14,638 nucleotides of DNA from Phycisphaerae bacterium (GCA_016873355.1 VGXK01000014.1:1-14638), one strand, 5' to 3'. Positions 6,612-14,517 are shown, numbered from the stretch's first letter. Notes: generated by a model from the sequence alone, not told the origin. Made by a program: numbers and translations.

Positions 6612-7247
6612 TCACTGCGGGCTGGGAGCGGCGGTGCTCTTCGCCGCGAATTCCTTGTTCATCCGCTCGATCACGAGCGAGGTGATGTCGAGCGACGGGT
6701 CGACGAAGAGCGACCGGCGGGCGGAGATCTGCTGCATCATCGGACGGCGATCCTCCGGCGCGAACGCGGGCGTCGCATCGTCGAGCAGCACGAGCTGGAT
6801 GCCTCGTTCCTTCGCCACCGCGGCGCAGGCGAGCTTCACCTGGTCGTAGGTCTCCTTGACCAGGCGCTCGCTCTCGCGCTCCGTCTTCAATCGCGCGTAA
6901 TCCTGGAACGCGGCGAGCCGTCCCACCGCGTCCTCCACGTTGCGCTGCATCTCGAGCAGCTTGTCGGAGCCCTTCTCGTAGGCCTCGATCTCGATCTGGA
7001 TCGCCTTCACCGCCTGCTCGCGCTGGCGTCCCTCCTCCGCGAGCTTGTCGACCATGGCGCTGAGCACGGTTTCGGAGGCGCGATGCTGGTCGAGCTTCTC
7101 GTAGACGATCTCGAGGTCGATGACCGCCACCGCCGTCGGCGGCGCGGCGGTCTGCACCGCGGCGGCCGCGAGCAGTCCGGCGCCGAGCAATCCGGCGGCG
7201 AGCACGATCGAGCTTCGGGAACGGGCGCGTCGCGTGATTCCATTCAT
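6612..7247 (-). CDS. Skp/OmpH family periplasmic chaperone, second copy
   Basis: A 211-aa exported protein of the Skp/OmpH family, whose members form trimers that hold unfolded outer-membrane proteins in the periplasm. It has a basic N-terminus (MNGITRRARSRSS), a hydrophobic segment at 14-31 and a likely signal cleavage near residue 31-36. The family's first strand follows (AVAVIDLEIVYEKL, 39-52). Charged helices at about 55-150 form the tentacle hairpin. The closing strand (GIQLVLLDDATP, 149-160) and a C-terminal helix return to the body. GGAG lies 7 nt before the ATG at 7247. The gene follows another skp-like gene and precedes lpxD, as skp does in proteobacteria. The two copies differ widely, so they may cap mixed trimers or serve different clients. 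Confidence 0.85.
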   Translation of the reverse strand: MNGITRRARSRSSIVLAAGLLGAGLLAAAAVQTAAPPTAVAVIDLEIVYEKLDQHRASETVLSAMVDKLAEEGRQREQAVKAIQIEIEAYEKGSDKLLEMQRNVEDAVGRLAAFQDYARLKTERESERLVKETYDQVKLACAAVAKERGIQLVLLDDATPAFAPEDRRPMMQQISARRSLFVDPSLDITSLVIERMNKEFAAKSTAAPSPQ

Positions 7248-7312
7248 GTCGTGGCTCCGGTGGATTCGTTCGTCGGCGGAACGCGGGTTCGTCGATGCGG
7301 CGTCGCGGCCGA

Positions 7313-7942
7313 TCACTGACCGATCGCGTAGGCGTTGTCCATGCGCGTTCGCAGCTCTTCGGTGATGTCGTGCGCGGGGCTGCTGTAGAGCATGCGACGG
7401 CGGCCGATCTGATCGAGCGCGCGCTGCGTGAGCGGCACCCGCGCATCGCCGCCGGCGAGCTGGAGCTCGTCGCCCGGCTCGGCCACGATCACGTAGTCGT
7501 AGCCCTTCGTTTCCGCGAGCTTGGCGGCCTCCTCGCGGATGTGCTTGTAGATCTGGCGCCACATGAGACTCGCCTCGCGGTCGAGCTCGCGCTCCTTCAT
7601 CATGGCCCACTGCTCGGTTTCGAGCTTCGTGAGGTGCGCCTTCTCCATCGCCTCGAGCTTCTTGTCGGCGTCGGCGATCGCGTTGATCTGCGTCGTCATC
7701 TCCTCGAGCTGCGACTTGCGCGCCTTCACCTCGTCCATGATCTGAGCCTGGAGGTTGCGGAGCTTGATCTCCCACTCCGCCTTCTCCTGGAGTTTCTCGA
7801 TCAGGGCGCCGAGATTCACCGTGGCCACCTTGGTGTTCGCCGGCGCCTTGCCGACCTGCGCCGACGCGGCGAATCCACCGACGAGGAACGACGCGGCGAG
7901 CAATCCTGCGACGACGAATGGAGAAGTTCGCATGGCCGGCAT
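7313..7942 (-). CDS. Skp/OmpH family periplasmic chaperone, first copy
   Basis: A 209-aa exported Skp/OmpH protein encoded directly downstream of bamA (40-nt gap). The signal peptide is clear: MRTS, a hydrophobic core at 9-24, and ASA at 26-28 before the mature chain. The first strand is TKVATVNLGALIEKL at 37-51. A long charged coiled-coil region spans about 55-145 and a closing strand GYDYVIVAEPGD lies at 147-158. The C-terminal portion (RRRMLYSSPAHDITEELRTRMD) resembles the equivalent part of the second copy, where a similar block RRSLFVDPSLDITSLVIERMN occurs. This points to an old duplication. Two ATGs are possible, 7942 or 7933, neither with a convincing Shine-Dalgarno motif; the difference is three residues ahead of the signal peptide. 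Confidence 0.85.
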   Translation of the reverse strand: MPAMRTSPFVVAGLLAASFLVGGFAASAQVGKAPANTKVATVNLGALIEKLQEKAEWEIKLRNLQAQIMDEVKARKSQLEEMTTQINAIADADKKLEAMEKAHLTKLETEQWAMMKERELDREASLMWRQIYKHIREEAAKLAETKGYDYVIVAEPGDELQLAGGDARVPLTQRALDQIGRRRMLYSSPAHDITEELRTRMDNAYAIGQ

Positions 7943-7982
7943 TGTACGGCGGCGGTCCCGGCGACGCGGACGCCGTGCCCGA

Positions 7983-10415
7983 TCAGAAGGGCAGTTCGGC
8001 GGTGAAGCTGAAGACCTGCTCGATGTCGCCCTCCTGGCTCACGATCGGCCAGGCGAGATCGAACGCGAGCGGCGCGGGCCCGAGCGCCTCGATGTAGAGG
8101 CGCACGCCCACGCCCGCCGAGACGCGGTACTGATCGAAGCCGAAGGTGTTCTGCACCGTGCCCGTGTCGGTGAAGACGACGCCGGTGATCATCTCCGAGA
8201 GCAGCGGCACTTCGTATTGCGCGCCGGCGAAGAAGAGGAACTGGCCGCCGACCGGATTGTTGTTCGGCACGTCGGGCGCGATGATGTAGCCCGAGCTCTT
8301 GGGGCTGATGCTGCGGAATTCGAAGCCTCGGAAGCTGCGGCCGCCCAGGTAGAAGCGCTCGTAGGTCGGCGCCGCGCTGGAGAAGATGTAGCCCATCTGC
8401 GTGTTGAGCCGCAGCACGCTCTTGCGGCCCAGGAAGTCCTCGTCGAGCGTCAGGAAGGTCGTGTAGCCGCCGCGCATGAAGGGGTAGCTGTAGTCGCCGC
8501 CGAAGGCGCCGTAGTAGCTCGCGCTGAAGTCGATCACGCTTCCGCGGGACGGCCGGATCGGATTGTCGACCGTGTTCCTCGACAGCGAGAAGCTCGCCGC
8601 GCTCAGGTACGCGGGCCCGCGGTCGTTGAAGACCTCGATGGGCGTGAAGGGAGAGAAGTCGTCGAGCTCCACGTGCTCGAGCCGGGCGCCGACGCCGGCG
8701 CGCCAGAAGTCTCCCACCTGCCGCGAGATCCCCAGGTTCACGCCGTAGCGCTGCTCGGAGTACTGGCCCAGGCTGAATTCGCGGTCGCGGTAGAAGGCAT
8801 TCAACGAGCCTCCGTAGTCGCTCTCGAAGAGATGCGGCTCCGCGAAGCCGATCGAGTAGGTGCTCACGTCGATGCCGGGCGCGGCGGTGATGTTGAACGA
8901 CTGGCCGGCGCCTCGGAAACCGCGGCCGGAGATGAACTCGCCGAAGGAGAGCGGCGTGTCCGCGATGTCGAAGTTGTACTGCGAGAGGGAGACTTCGCCG
9001 GCGAAGCTCGTGTCGCTGCCGAGCGAGACGCCGAAGTTGAGCGAGCCGGTGTTGCGCTCCTTCACCTCGACGAGCACGTCGCGCGTGCGCGGATCGTCGG
9101 GATCGGGTTCCTGCGCGGTCACTCTCGCGTCGTTGAAGAGCCGGCTTCCCACGAGCCGCGCCTCGACGAAGTCGGAGAGTTCGCGGCCGTCGAGCGGACG
9201 CCCGGGCTGGATGCGCACGAGCCGCCGGATCACCTTGTCGCGCGTGAGGAAGTTGCCCTGGATGCGGATGAGCCCGGCGTCGTAGCTGTCGCCCTCGTCG
9301 ATCATGAGCAGCAGGTCGACCTCGGGCGCCTCGCCGACGCGGTAGTACGCCTCCTGCACGCGCACGTCGATGTAGCCCTGCACGCGGTACGCCGTCTCGA
9401 TGCTCTGCAGGGTGCGCTTCACCAGGTTCTGCTGGAAGACGTCGCCGGGCCGGATCACCATGAGCGACTGAAGCTGCGACTCGTCGAAGACCCGCAGCGT
9501 GCCGCGGCCGCCCGGACCTTCGATCCGCGCCGCACGGAGCCGGTACTGGCGCCCCTCGCTGATCACGAAGATGAGCTTCGCCTCCTTCTGGTCGGGACTC
9601 AGCTCCGCGCGGCGGTCGATGCGCACGTCCACGAAGCCGCGATCGCGATAGAACTTGTCGAGCGCGGCCACGTCGTCGATGAGCTGCTGCTCGTCGATGT
9701 TCCCCTTCACGAAGAGGAAGAACCACGCCTTCGTCTTGATCTGCGCCTGGAGCTGCTTCGCGGGGAACGCCGCATTGCCGACGAACTCGATGTCGCGGAT
9801 GCGCACGCGCGGACCCTCGAGAATGCGGAAGATGACCACGCCCGATTCCTTCAAGCGCGACTCGTCGACGGTGACCTCGACGAGGTAGTGGCCGCGGTTC
9901 TTGTAGAGCTCCTTGATGCGGAAGACCGACTGCTCCATGAGGAAGTCGTCGCGCGGCCCGCCGGGAACGAGCGGAATCGCGTTGCGGAGCTCCTGATCGG
10001 TGGCGGCCTTGTTGCCCACGGTCTGGATGTCGCGCACGAGCGCCTGCTCCGTGAGCCGATACGTGACGACGACGGTTCCGTCGGGTTGCAGCGTGGCGCT
10101 CGCGTTGACCATCTCGAAGTGGCCGAGGCGGTAGAGCGTGGCGACGTCGTCGCGCACCGTCTTCGGGTCGTACGGCTGGCCCGCACCGATGCGAATGTTG
10201 TTGCGGATCTCCTGCTCGCTCACGCGATCGAGGCCCACGATCTCGATGCGCGCCACGGGCCGATCGGCGAAGGTCTCGTCCTCGATCGACCCCTGCGCGA
10301 GCGCCGCGCGACTTCCGAGCACGAGCGACATCAGTGCGCCGACGAGCACCAACGACCACGAGCCGCGCGCCGGAATCGACCCGGCGCGGCGTGCAGTGAG
10401 GTGCGTCCGGGGCAT
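7983..10415 (-). CDS. bamA: Outer membrane protein assembly factor BamA
   Basis: The central subunit of the BAM complex, an Omp85 barrel that folds beta-barrel proteins into the outer membrane. At 810 aa it matches the usual length. A signal peptide ends near AALA at 37-40. Five POTRA domains can be traced, starting at about 53 (VARIEIVGLDRVSEQEI), 125, 203, 290 and 378. The 16-strand barrel begins around 456. The conserved loop-6 motif is FRGF at 695-698, the usual (V/I)RG(F/Y). The chain ends in Phe within FSFTAELPF, a typical beta-signal. It is the first gene of the leftward outer-membrane operon. The ATG at 10415 lies at the edge of a 72-bp divergent intergenic region; no clear Shine-Dalgarno motif is seen. 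Confidence 0.96.
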   Translation of the reverse strand: MPRTHLTARRAGSIPARGSWSLVLVGALMSLVLGSRAALAQGSIEDETFADRPVARIEIVGLDRVSEQEIRNNIRIGAGQPYDPKTVRDDVATLYRLGHFEMVNASATLQPDGTVVVTYRLTEQALVRDIQTVGNKAATDQELRNAIPLVPGGPRDDFLMEQSVFRIKELYKNRGHYLVEVTVDESRLKESGVVIFRILEGPRVRIRDIEFVGNAAFPAKQLQAQIKTKAWFFLFVKGNIDEQQLIDDVAALDKFYRDRGFVDVRIDRRAELSPDQKEAKLIFVISEGRQYRLRAARIEGPGGRGTLRVFDESQLQSLMVIRPGDVFQQNLVKRTLQSIETAYRVQGYIDVRVQEAYYRVGEAPEVDLLLMIDEGDSYDAGLIRIQGNFLTRDKVIRRLVRIQPGRPLDGRELSDFVEARLVGSRLFNDARVTAQEPDPDDPRTRDVLVEVKERNTGSLNFGVSLGSDTSFAGEVSLSQYNFDIADTPLSFGEFISGRGFRGAGQSFNITAAPGIDVSTYSIGFAEPHLFESDYGGSLNAFYRDREFSLGQYSEQRYGVNLGISRQVGDFWRAGVGARLEHVELDDFSPFTPIEVFNDRGPAYLSAASFSLSRNTVDNPIRPSRGSVIDFSASYYGAFGGDYSYPFMRGGYTTFLTLDEDFLGRKSVLRLNTQMGYIFSSAAPTYERFYLGGRSFRGFEFRSISPKSSGYIIAPDVPNNNPVGGQFLFFAGAQYEVPLLSEMITGVVFTDTGTVQNTFGFDQYRVSAGVGVRLYIEALGPAPLAFDLAWPIVSQEGDIEQVFSFTAELPF

Positions 10416-10487
10416 CGGATGGGGCGGAGGATAGCCTCGGCTTCCGCGACCTGCTACCGTGTTCGCTCGCTCTCCGCGACCTGCGCC
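10416..10487. promoter_or_regulatory. Divergent promoter region between bamA and the lpxD paralog
   Basis: Both flanking genes read away from this 72-bp gap, so it should hold both promoters. I see no confident -35/-10 pairs. It contains a perfect 12-bp direct repeat, tccgcgacctgc, at 10443-10454 and 10473-10484. The two copies start exactly 30 bp apart, about three helical turns, which suits a protein binding two sites on one face of the DNA. The second copy ends 3 nt before the ATG at 10488. Confidence 0.5.
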
Positions 10488-11606
10488 ATGGAGATGACGC
10501 TCGCCGAACTCGCCGCACGAATCGGCGCCGAACTCGTCGGCGACGGGGCGGTGCGGGTGCACGCGGTGGCGCCGATCGATCGCGCGGGCGCCGGGGAGAT
10601 CACCTTCCTCGCGAATCAGCGCTACGCGGAGTATCTCGCCTCCACGCGCGCCGCCGCGGTGATCGTCGGCCGCAGCGCGGAGTGTCCGCCGTCGCTGCCG
10701 CGCCTCGTCGCCGAGGATCCGTACTTCGCGTTCCGGGAGGCGATCGTGGCGCTGCACGGGCATCGCGAGCACCCGCCGCCGATGGAGGCGCGGGACGGCG
10801 TGAGCGCAGGCGCCCGCATCCACCCGAGCGCCTCGATCGGCGCGGGCTGCCGCATTCATCCGCTGGCCGCGGTCGAGCGCGGCGCGACGATCGGGCGCGA
10901 CTGCGTGCTCTATCCGGGCGTCTACGTGGGCGAGGAGGCGACGATCGGCGACGGCTGCGTGCTCTTTCCGAACTCCGTGGTCTACGACCGCTGCCGCATC
11001 GGCAACCGGGTGACGATCCACGCCTGCGCGGTGATCGGCAGCGACGGCTTCGGCTACGCCACGCACCACGGCCGGCACGAGAAGATTCCGCAGACGGGAA
11101 TCGTCGTCGTCGAGGACGAGGTCGAGATCGGTTCCGGATGCGTCGTCGAGCGCGCGGCCATGGAGGAGACGCGCATCGGCGCCGGCACGAAGCTCGCCGA
11201 TCTGATCTCGATCGGGCACGGCGCGAGGCTCGGGCGCGGCTGTCTGCTCGTGTCGCTCGTCGGCATCTCCGGCAGCGTCGAGGTGGGCGACTTCGTCGCC
11301 TTCGGCGGGCAGGCGGGCGTCGCGGGCCATCTCTCGATCGGCTCGCAGGCGCAGATCGCCGCGAAGGCTGCCGTCGTCTCCGACGTTCCGCCCGGCGCGC
11401 GCGTCGCCGGCATTCCCGCGATCGATCTCGACGCGGCGAAGCGCAACGCGCTCGCCGGCCGCGATCTCTACGGCATGTCGCGCCGACTCAAGGAGCTCGA
11501 GCGCGAAGTGGGGCGCCTGACCGCCGCGCTCGAGACGCTTCGCCGCGAGATGGCCGCGACCGGCTCGTCGCCGGACGACGCGCCGGACCCGGAGCACGAT
11601 TCATGA
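10488..11606 (+). CDS. LpxD-like acyltransferase paralog with altered active-site neighbours
   Basis: A 372-aa protein with full LpxD architecture. The uridine-binding N-terminal domain is at 4-100 (LAELAARIGAELVGDG, AGAGEITFLAN) and hexapeptide repeats run from about 107 to 305. GGQAGVAGHL lies at 273-282. A C-terminal coiled helix (SRRLKELEREVGRL, 331-344) closely resembles the E. coli LpxD end. The catalytic His is present at 244. However, the canonical KIDNxCQIxHN block reads KLADLISIGHG, so the Asp-Asn pair, the Gln and the Asn after His are changed. The TIDR block is VVER. It may use another acyl donor or sugar, or have lost activity. It overlaps gcvT by 4 nt (ATGA) and diverges from bamA. 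The start could be ATG 10488 or 10494; neither has a well-spaced Shine-Dalgarno motif. Confidence 0.85.
   Translation: MEMTLAELAARIGAELVGDGAVRVHAVAPIDRAGAGEITFLANQRYAEYLASTRAAAVIVGRSAECPPSLPRLVAEDPYFAFREAIVALHGHREHPPPMEARDGVSAGARIHPSASIGAGCRIHPLAAVERGATIGRDCVLYPGVYVGEEATIGDGCVLFPNSVVYDRCRIGNRVTIHACAVIGSDGFGYATHHGRHEKIPQTGIVVVEDEVEIGSGCVVERAAMEETRIGAGTKLADLISIGHGARLGRGCLLVSLVGISGSVEVGDFVAFGGQAGVAGHLSIGSQAQIAAKAAVVSDVPPGARVAGIPAIDLDAAKRNALAGRDLYGMSRRLKELEREVGRLTAALETLRREMAATGSSPDDAPDPEHDS
11591..11594 (+). promoter_or_regulatory. Ribosome binding site for gcvT
   Basis: GGAG lies 8 nt before the gcvT ATG at 11603, inside the last codons of the LpxD paralog. With the ATGA stop-start overlap, it fixes the gcvT start although the frame is open far upstream. 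Confidence 0.6.
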
Positions 11607-12748
11607 GCACGACCGCCGACCTGCTGCGCACGCCCCTGCACAAGATGCACGTGGAGGCGGGGGCCATGATGGTCGACTTCGCCGGCTGGGAGATGCCGCT
11701 GCACTACGGCTCCATCCTGGAGGAGCACCGTCAGACGCGCCGTTCCGGCGGCTTCTTCGACGTGAGCCACATGGGGCGCCTGCGCTTCACCGGTCGCGAC
11801 GCCCGCCGCTTCCTCGATCGGGTGTGCACGCGGCAGATCGCCGGCATGGAGCGGGGCATGGTGCGCTATTCGCTCGTCTGCAACGAGCGAGGCGGCTGCC
11901 GCGACGACGTGCTCGTCTCCTGCATCGACGAGCACGAATACCTCATGGTCTGCAACGCGAGCAATCGCCTGAAGCTGCTCGAGCACTTCGCGGCCGTGAA
12001 GGGCGACATGGTCTTCAAGCTCGACGACGAGACGAAGTCGACCGTGATGGTCGCCATCCAGGGACCCCGCGTGATGGAGCTCGTGGCGAACTTCTCGAAG
12101 GAGATTCCCGCGCTCAAGCGCTACCGCTTCGCCGAGAAGCGCGTGATGCTCGCGAAGCTGCTCGTGAGCCGCACCGGCTACACGGGCGAGGACGGCATCG
12201 AGATCATCCTGGGCGCCGCGGTCGCCTCGATGGCGATCAAGATGCTGCTCGGCGACTCGAAGGACGCGGCGAGCGTGGTGAAGCCCTGCGGCCTCGGCGC
12301 GCGGGACACGCTGCGCACCGAAGCGGGAATGCCGCTCTACGGCCACGAGATCTCGGAGGAGCTCGATCCGCTTTCGGCCGGCCTCGCCTTCGCCGTCAAG
12401 CTCGACAAGGGCGACGACGATCCGAGCGTCGGCCGCTTCATCGGCCAGGACGCGCTGCGGGCGCTTTCCGCAAAGGGCCTCGAGCGCACGCTCGTCGGAT
12501 TGAAGCTCGAGGGGCGCCGCAGCGCCCGTCCGGGCATGAACGTGCTCCAGGGCGATCGCGTGGTCGGCACGGTCACGAGCGGCTGCCTGAGCCCCACGCT
12601 CGAGCACCCGATCGCGATGGCGTACGCGCCGCCGTCGTGCGCCGCGCCCGGAACCCCGTTCGTCGTGGATCTCGGTCGCGAGAAGGTCGCGGCGCAGGTC
12701 GCGCCGCTTCCGTTCTACAAGGCGCCGCCGCCGCGCTCGCTCACCTGA
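11603..12748 (+). CDS. gcvT: Glycine cleavage system aminomethyltransferase (T-protein)
   Basis: A 381-aa T-protein. It takes the aminomethyl group from the lipoylated H-protein, releases ammonia and transfers the one-carbon unit to tetrahydrofolate. Family motifs are all present: FFDVSHMGRL at 51-60, NERGGCRDD with the conserved Asp pair at 101-102, SRTGYTGEDGIEI at 189-201, GLGARDTLRTEAGMPLYG at 230-247, and the C-terminal VTSGCLSPTLEHPIAMAY. These fit GcvT better than the related YgfZ or dimethylglycine oxidase families. Its start overlaps the LpxD paralog stop by 4 nt and has GGAG 8 nt upstream. No gcvH or gcvP is in the window, so its partners must lie elsewhere. Its last 34 nt overlap the end of the sigma factor gene on the other strand. 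Confidence 0.93.
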   Translation: MSTTADLLRTPLHKMHVEAGAMMVDFAGWEMPLHYGSILEEHRQTRRSGGFFDVSHMGRLRFTGRDARRFLDRVCTRQIAGMERGMVRYSLVCNERGGCRDDVLVSCIDEHEYLMVCNASNRLKLLEHFAAVKGDMVFKLDDETKSTVMVAIQGPRVMELVANFSKEIPALKRYRFAEKRVMLAKLLVSRTGYTGEDGIEIILGAAVASMAIKMLLGDSKDAASVVKPCGLGARDTLRTEAGMPLYGHEISEELDPLSAGLAFAVKLDKGDDDPSVGRFIGQDALRALSAKGLERTLVGLKLEGRRSARPGMNVLQGDRVVGTVTSGCLSPTLEHPIAMAYAPPSCAAPGTPFVVDLGREKVAAQVAPLPFYKAPPPRSLT

Positions 12749-13644
12749 TCGGCGCTTCGTCGGCGCTTCGGCGAACCCTCGCGCCGCGTCGACGCCGGGT
12801 CGCAGAAGCGCATCGGCCGGTCGTCGTTCAACTGCTGCTGAAGCTTGCGGAGCGCCGCCACCTCGATCTGGCGCACGCGCTCGCGCGTGAGCCCGACCTC
12901 CTCGCCGATCTGCTTGAGCGTGAGCGGCTCCTTGCCCTCGAGGCCGAACCGCAGCCGCAGCACGCGGGCGTCGCGCTCGTCGATCGAGTCGAGCAGGCGG
13001 AGGACCACCTTGAATTCCTCGCTCTGCGCCACGCTTTCCTGCGGCGGATCGTTCCGCGTGTCCTCGAACATGTCCGCGAAGTCGACCGCTTCTCCGTCGT
13101 CGTTCGACGGCGCCTGGCTCGGCGCGTGGTACGCCTTCACCGCGCGTCGGATGATCTGGAGCTTCTTCACCGGCACCTTCATGAGCTTCGAGAGCTCATG
13201 AAGCGTGGGAGGCCGGCCGAGCTCCTCCTCGAGGCGCCGCGTCGATTCCTTCCACCTGGCGATGAGTTCGACCATGTACGCCGGAATGTGGATGGGCTGC
13301 ACGGCGTTGATGAGCGTGCGCTTGATCGCCTGCTTGATCCACCAGCTCGCGTAGGTGCTGAATCGCGCGCCCTGCGCCGGGTCGAAGCCCTCGACGGCGC
13401 GGATCAAGCCGATGTTCCCCTCCTCGATGAGATCGGGAAGCGGAAGCCCGCGGTTCGCGTAGGTCTTGGAGATGGAGATCACGAGGCGCAGGTTCGCCTT
13501 GATCATCCGCTCCTTCGCCCCCAGGTCGTTGTCGTTGATGATGCGCCAGCCGAGGTCCTTCTCCTCTTCCAGCGTGAGGAGCGGGACATCGTGGATCTCG
13601 CGCAGGTAAAGTTGAAGTTCGGACTGGATCGATTGACGCGACAT
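12715..13644 (-). CDS. RpoD/SigA-like sigma-70 factor lacking region 1.1
   Basis: A 309-aa RNA polymerase sigma factor. Region 1.2 is at 8-36 (LQLYLREI, LTLEEEKDLGWRI). Region 2 is at 43-112 (NLRLVISISKTYANRGLPLPD, then FSTYASWWIKQAIKRTL, which binds the -10 element). Region 3 is at about 117-175. Region 4 is at 212-272, with the -35-binding helix-turn-helix LTLKQIGEEVGLTRERVRQIE. There is no region 1.1, so it looks like a group 2 sigma, or a primary sigma of the short type found in some phyla; sequence alone does not decide. A basic, low-complexity tail follows region 4. An AGGGAG Shine-Dalgarno motif sits 4 nt before the ATG at 13644. The 3' end overlaps gcvT by 34 nt, tail to tail. Confidence 0.93.
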   Translation of the reverse strand: MSRQSIQSELQLYLREIHDVPLLTLEEEKDLGWRIINDNDLGAKERMIKANLRLVISISKTYANRGLPLPDLIEEGNIGLIRAVEGFDPAQGARFSTYASWWIKQAIKRTLINAVQPIHIPAYMVELIARWKESTRRLEEELGRPPTLHELSKLMKVPVKKLQIIRRAVKAYHAPSQAPSNDDGEAVDFADMFEDTRNDPPQESVAQSEEFKVVLRLLDSIDERDARVLRLRFGLEGKEPLTLKQIGEEVGLTRERVRQIEVAALRKLQQQLNDDRPMRFCDPASTRREGSPKRRRSADQVSERGGGAL

Positions 13645-13788
13645 GGTTCTCCCTGGGCCGCCCACCCGAGTCGCTGAGCCTCGAATCGTAGAGATCCGTG
13701 CCATGGATTGCCACCGTTCGTCGTCGGATGTGCGAGAGAGCGTTCCGATCAGGATCGCTGCGCCGCTTATGCGTGCGACGAGGTGGTC
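13645..13788. promoter_or_regulatory. Divergent intergenic region between sigma gene and UVR gene
   Basis: This 144-bp gap must hold the promoters of both flanking genes if each is a first gene. For the sigma gene (minus strand) the best candidate pair is a -35-like TGGCAA (complement of 13708-13713) and a -10-like TACGAT (complement of 13685-13690), 17 bp apart. They match the sigma-70 consensus at only 3 of 6 and 4 of 6 positions, so this is a weak proposal. Nothing comparable stands out for the plus strand. The frame of the UVR gene is open back to 13708, but that part has no coding character. Confidence 0.35.
13780..13783 (+). promoter_or_regulatory. Ribosome binding site deciding the UVR-protein start
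   Basis: GAGG, 5 nt before the ATG at 13789. It favours this start over an upstream in-frame start at 13708, which would add 27 residues of no family character. Confidence 0.5.
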
Positions 13789-14517
13789 ATGAACCAGCGG
13801 TTCGATCTCTCGTCGATCCTGCGCGAATGGCCGGAAGTGCCGGGCAGCATGACGGTCCGATTGTTGCGCCTCGACGACGGCCGAGTCGTCCTGCAGCGAC
13901 GCGTCGCCCTCGGCGTGATCCAAATGGAAACGACCGGTCGGCCCGATGGGCTTCGACCGGCGGGGCACGAGAGCGTGCTCGCCGATTTCCGGACGCGCGG
14001 TCGACTCGACGCGGATCGCCTGCCGGACCACGAGATCGACGCGGCCGAGCGTGAGGCGGCGCTCTACCTGCATCGAGCGGTCGCGATGGCGGCGCTCGGC
14101 GAGATCGAGGCGGTGATCCGCGATTCCGAGCATGTCCGCTCGCTCGCGATGATCGGAAACGGCGCCTCGGGGGAGCTCCGCTCGGCAGCGCTGGCGCGAC
14201 TCTCGGTGCAGGCGATCCTGCTCGCGGTCCGTGCCGAGGTGGTCGGCGCCCTTCGGGAGCCGGGCAGCGGGTCCGCGGTCGAGGCGATCGATCGAGGGCT
14301 CGCGGCGCTCGAGGCGGCGCTCGCCCGAAGCGGTTCGATCTCGCCGATCGACTCGTCGTGGAGCGACGCGCTTCGATCGCTTCGGGCGGCGCTCGTTCCG
14401 AAACTGCCGGCAAGCCAGCGCGAGGAACTGCGCGAGCGGCTCGAAGCGGCCATCCGCACGGAGAACTTCGAGCTCGCCGCGATCTTGCGCAACGAGCTGA
14501 GGCAGATGCTTCCCTAG
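13789..14517 (+). CDS. Conserved hypothetical with C-terminal UVR motif
   Basis: A 242-aa protein, probably cytoplasmic, with no signal peptide. Residues 5-70 form a domain with RVALGVIQMETTGRPDGLRP at 38-57, a block I associate with uncharacterised planctomycete proteins. A mostly helical middle follows (85-205). The end at 211-240 (REELRERLEAAIRTENFELAAILRNEL) is a UVR motif, the coiled hairpin that UvrB and UvrC use to bind each other and that also occurs in McsA and ClpC. There are no UvrB helicase or UvrC nuclease domains and no McsA Cys clusters. I infer a protein-protein interaction role and would not assign it to DNA repair. Its TAG stop is also the first three bases of the 77-bp repeat, yet the UVR motif is complete, so the protein looks full length. 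Confidence 0.8.
   Translation: MNQRFDLSSILREWPEVPGSMTVRLLRLDDGRVVLQRRVALGVIQMETTGRPDGLRPAGHESVLADFRTRGRLDADRLPDHEIDAAEREAALYLHRAVAMAALGEIEAVIRDSEHVRSLAMIGNGASGELRSAALARLSVQAILLAVRAEVVGALREPGSGSAVEAIDRGLAALEAALARSGSISPIDSSWSDALRSLRAALVPKLPASQREELRERLEAAIRTENFELAAILRNELRQMLP

Noticed and set aside
7755..10487. A very long open frame on the plus strand across bamA that joins the LpxD-like gene
   Set aside because: It is a shadow produced by high GC and third-position bias. The minus strand carries a full BamA with POTRA domains and beta-signal, and LpxD family sequence starts only at 10488.
7816..10518. A 900-codon minus-strand open frame overlapping bamA
   Set aside because: Its product is Arg/His/Ala-rich with no domain, and it lies out of frame with the clear BamA product.
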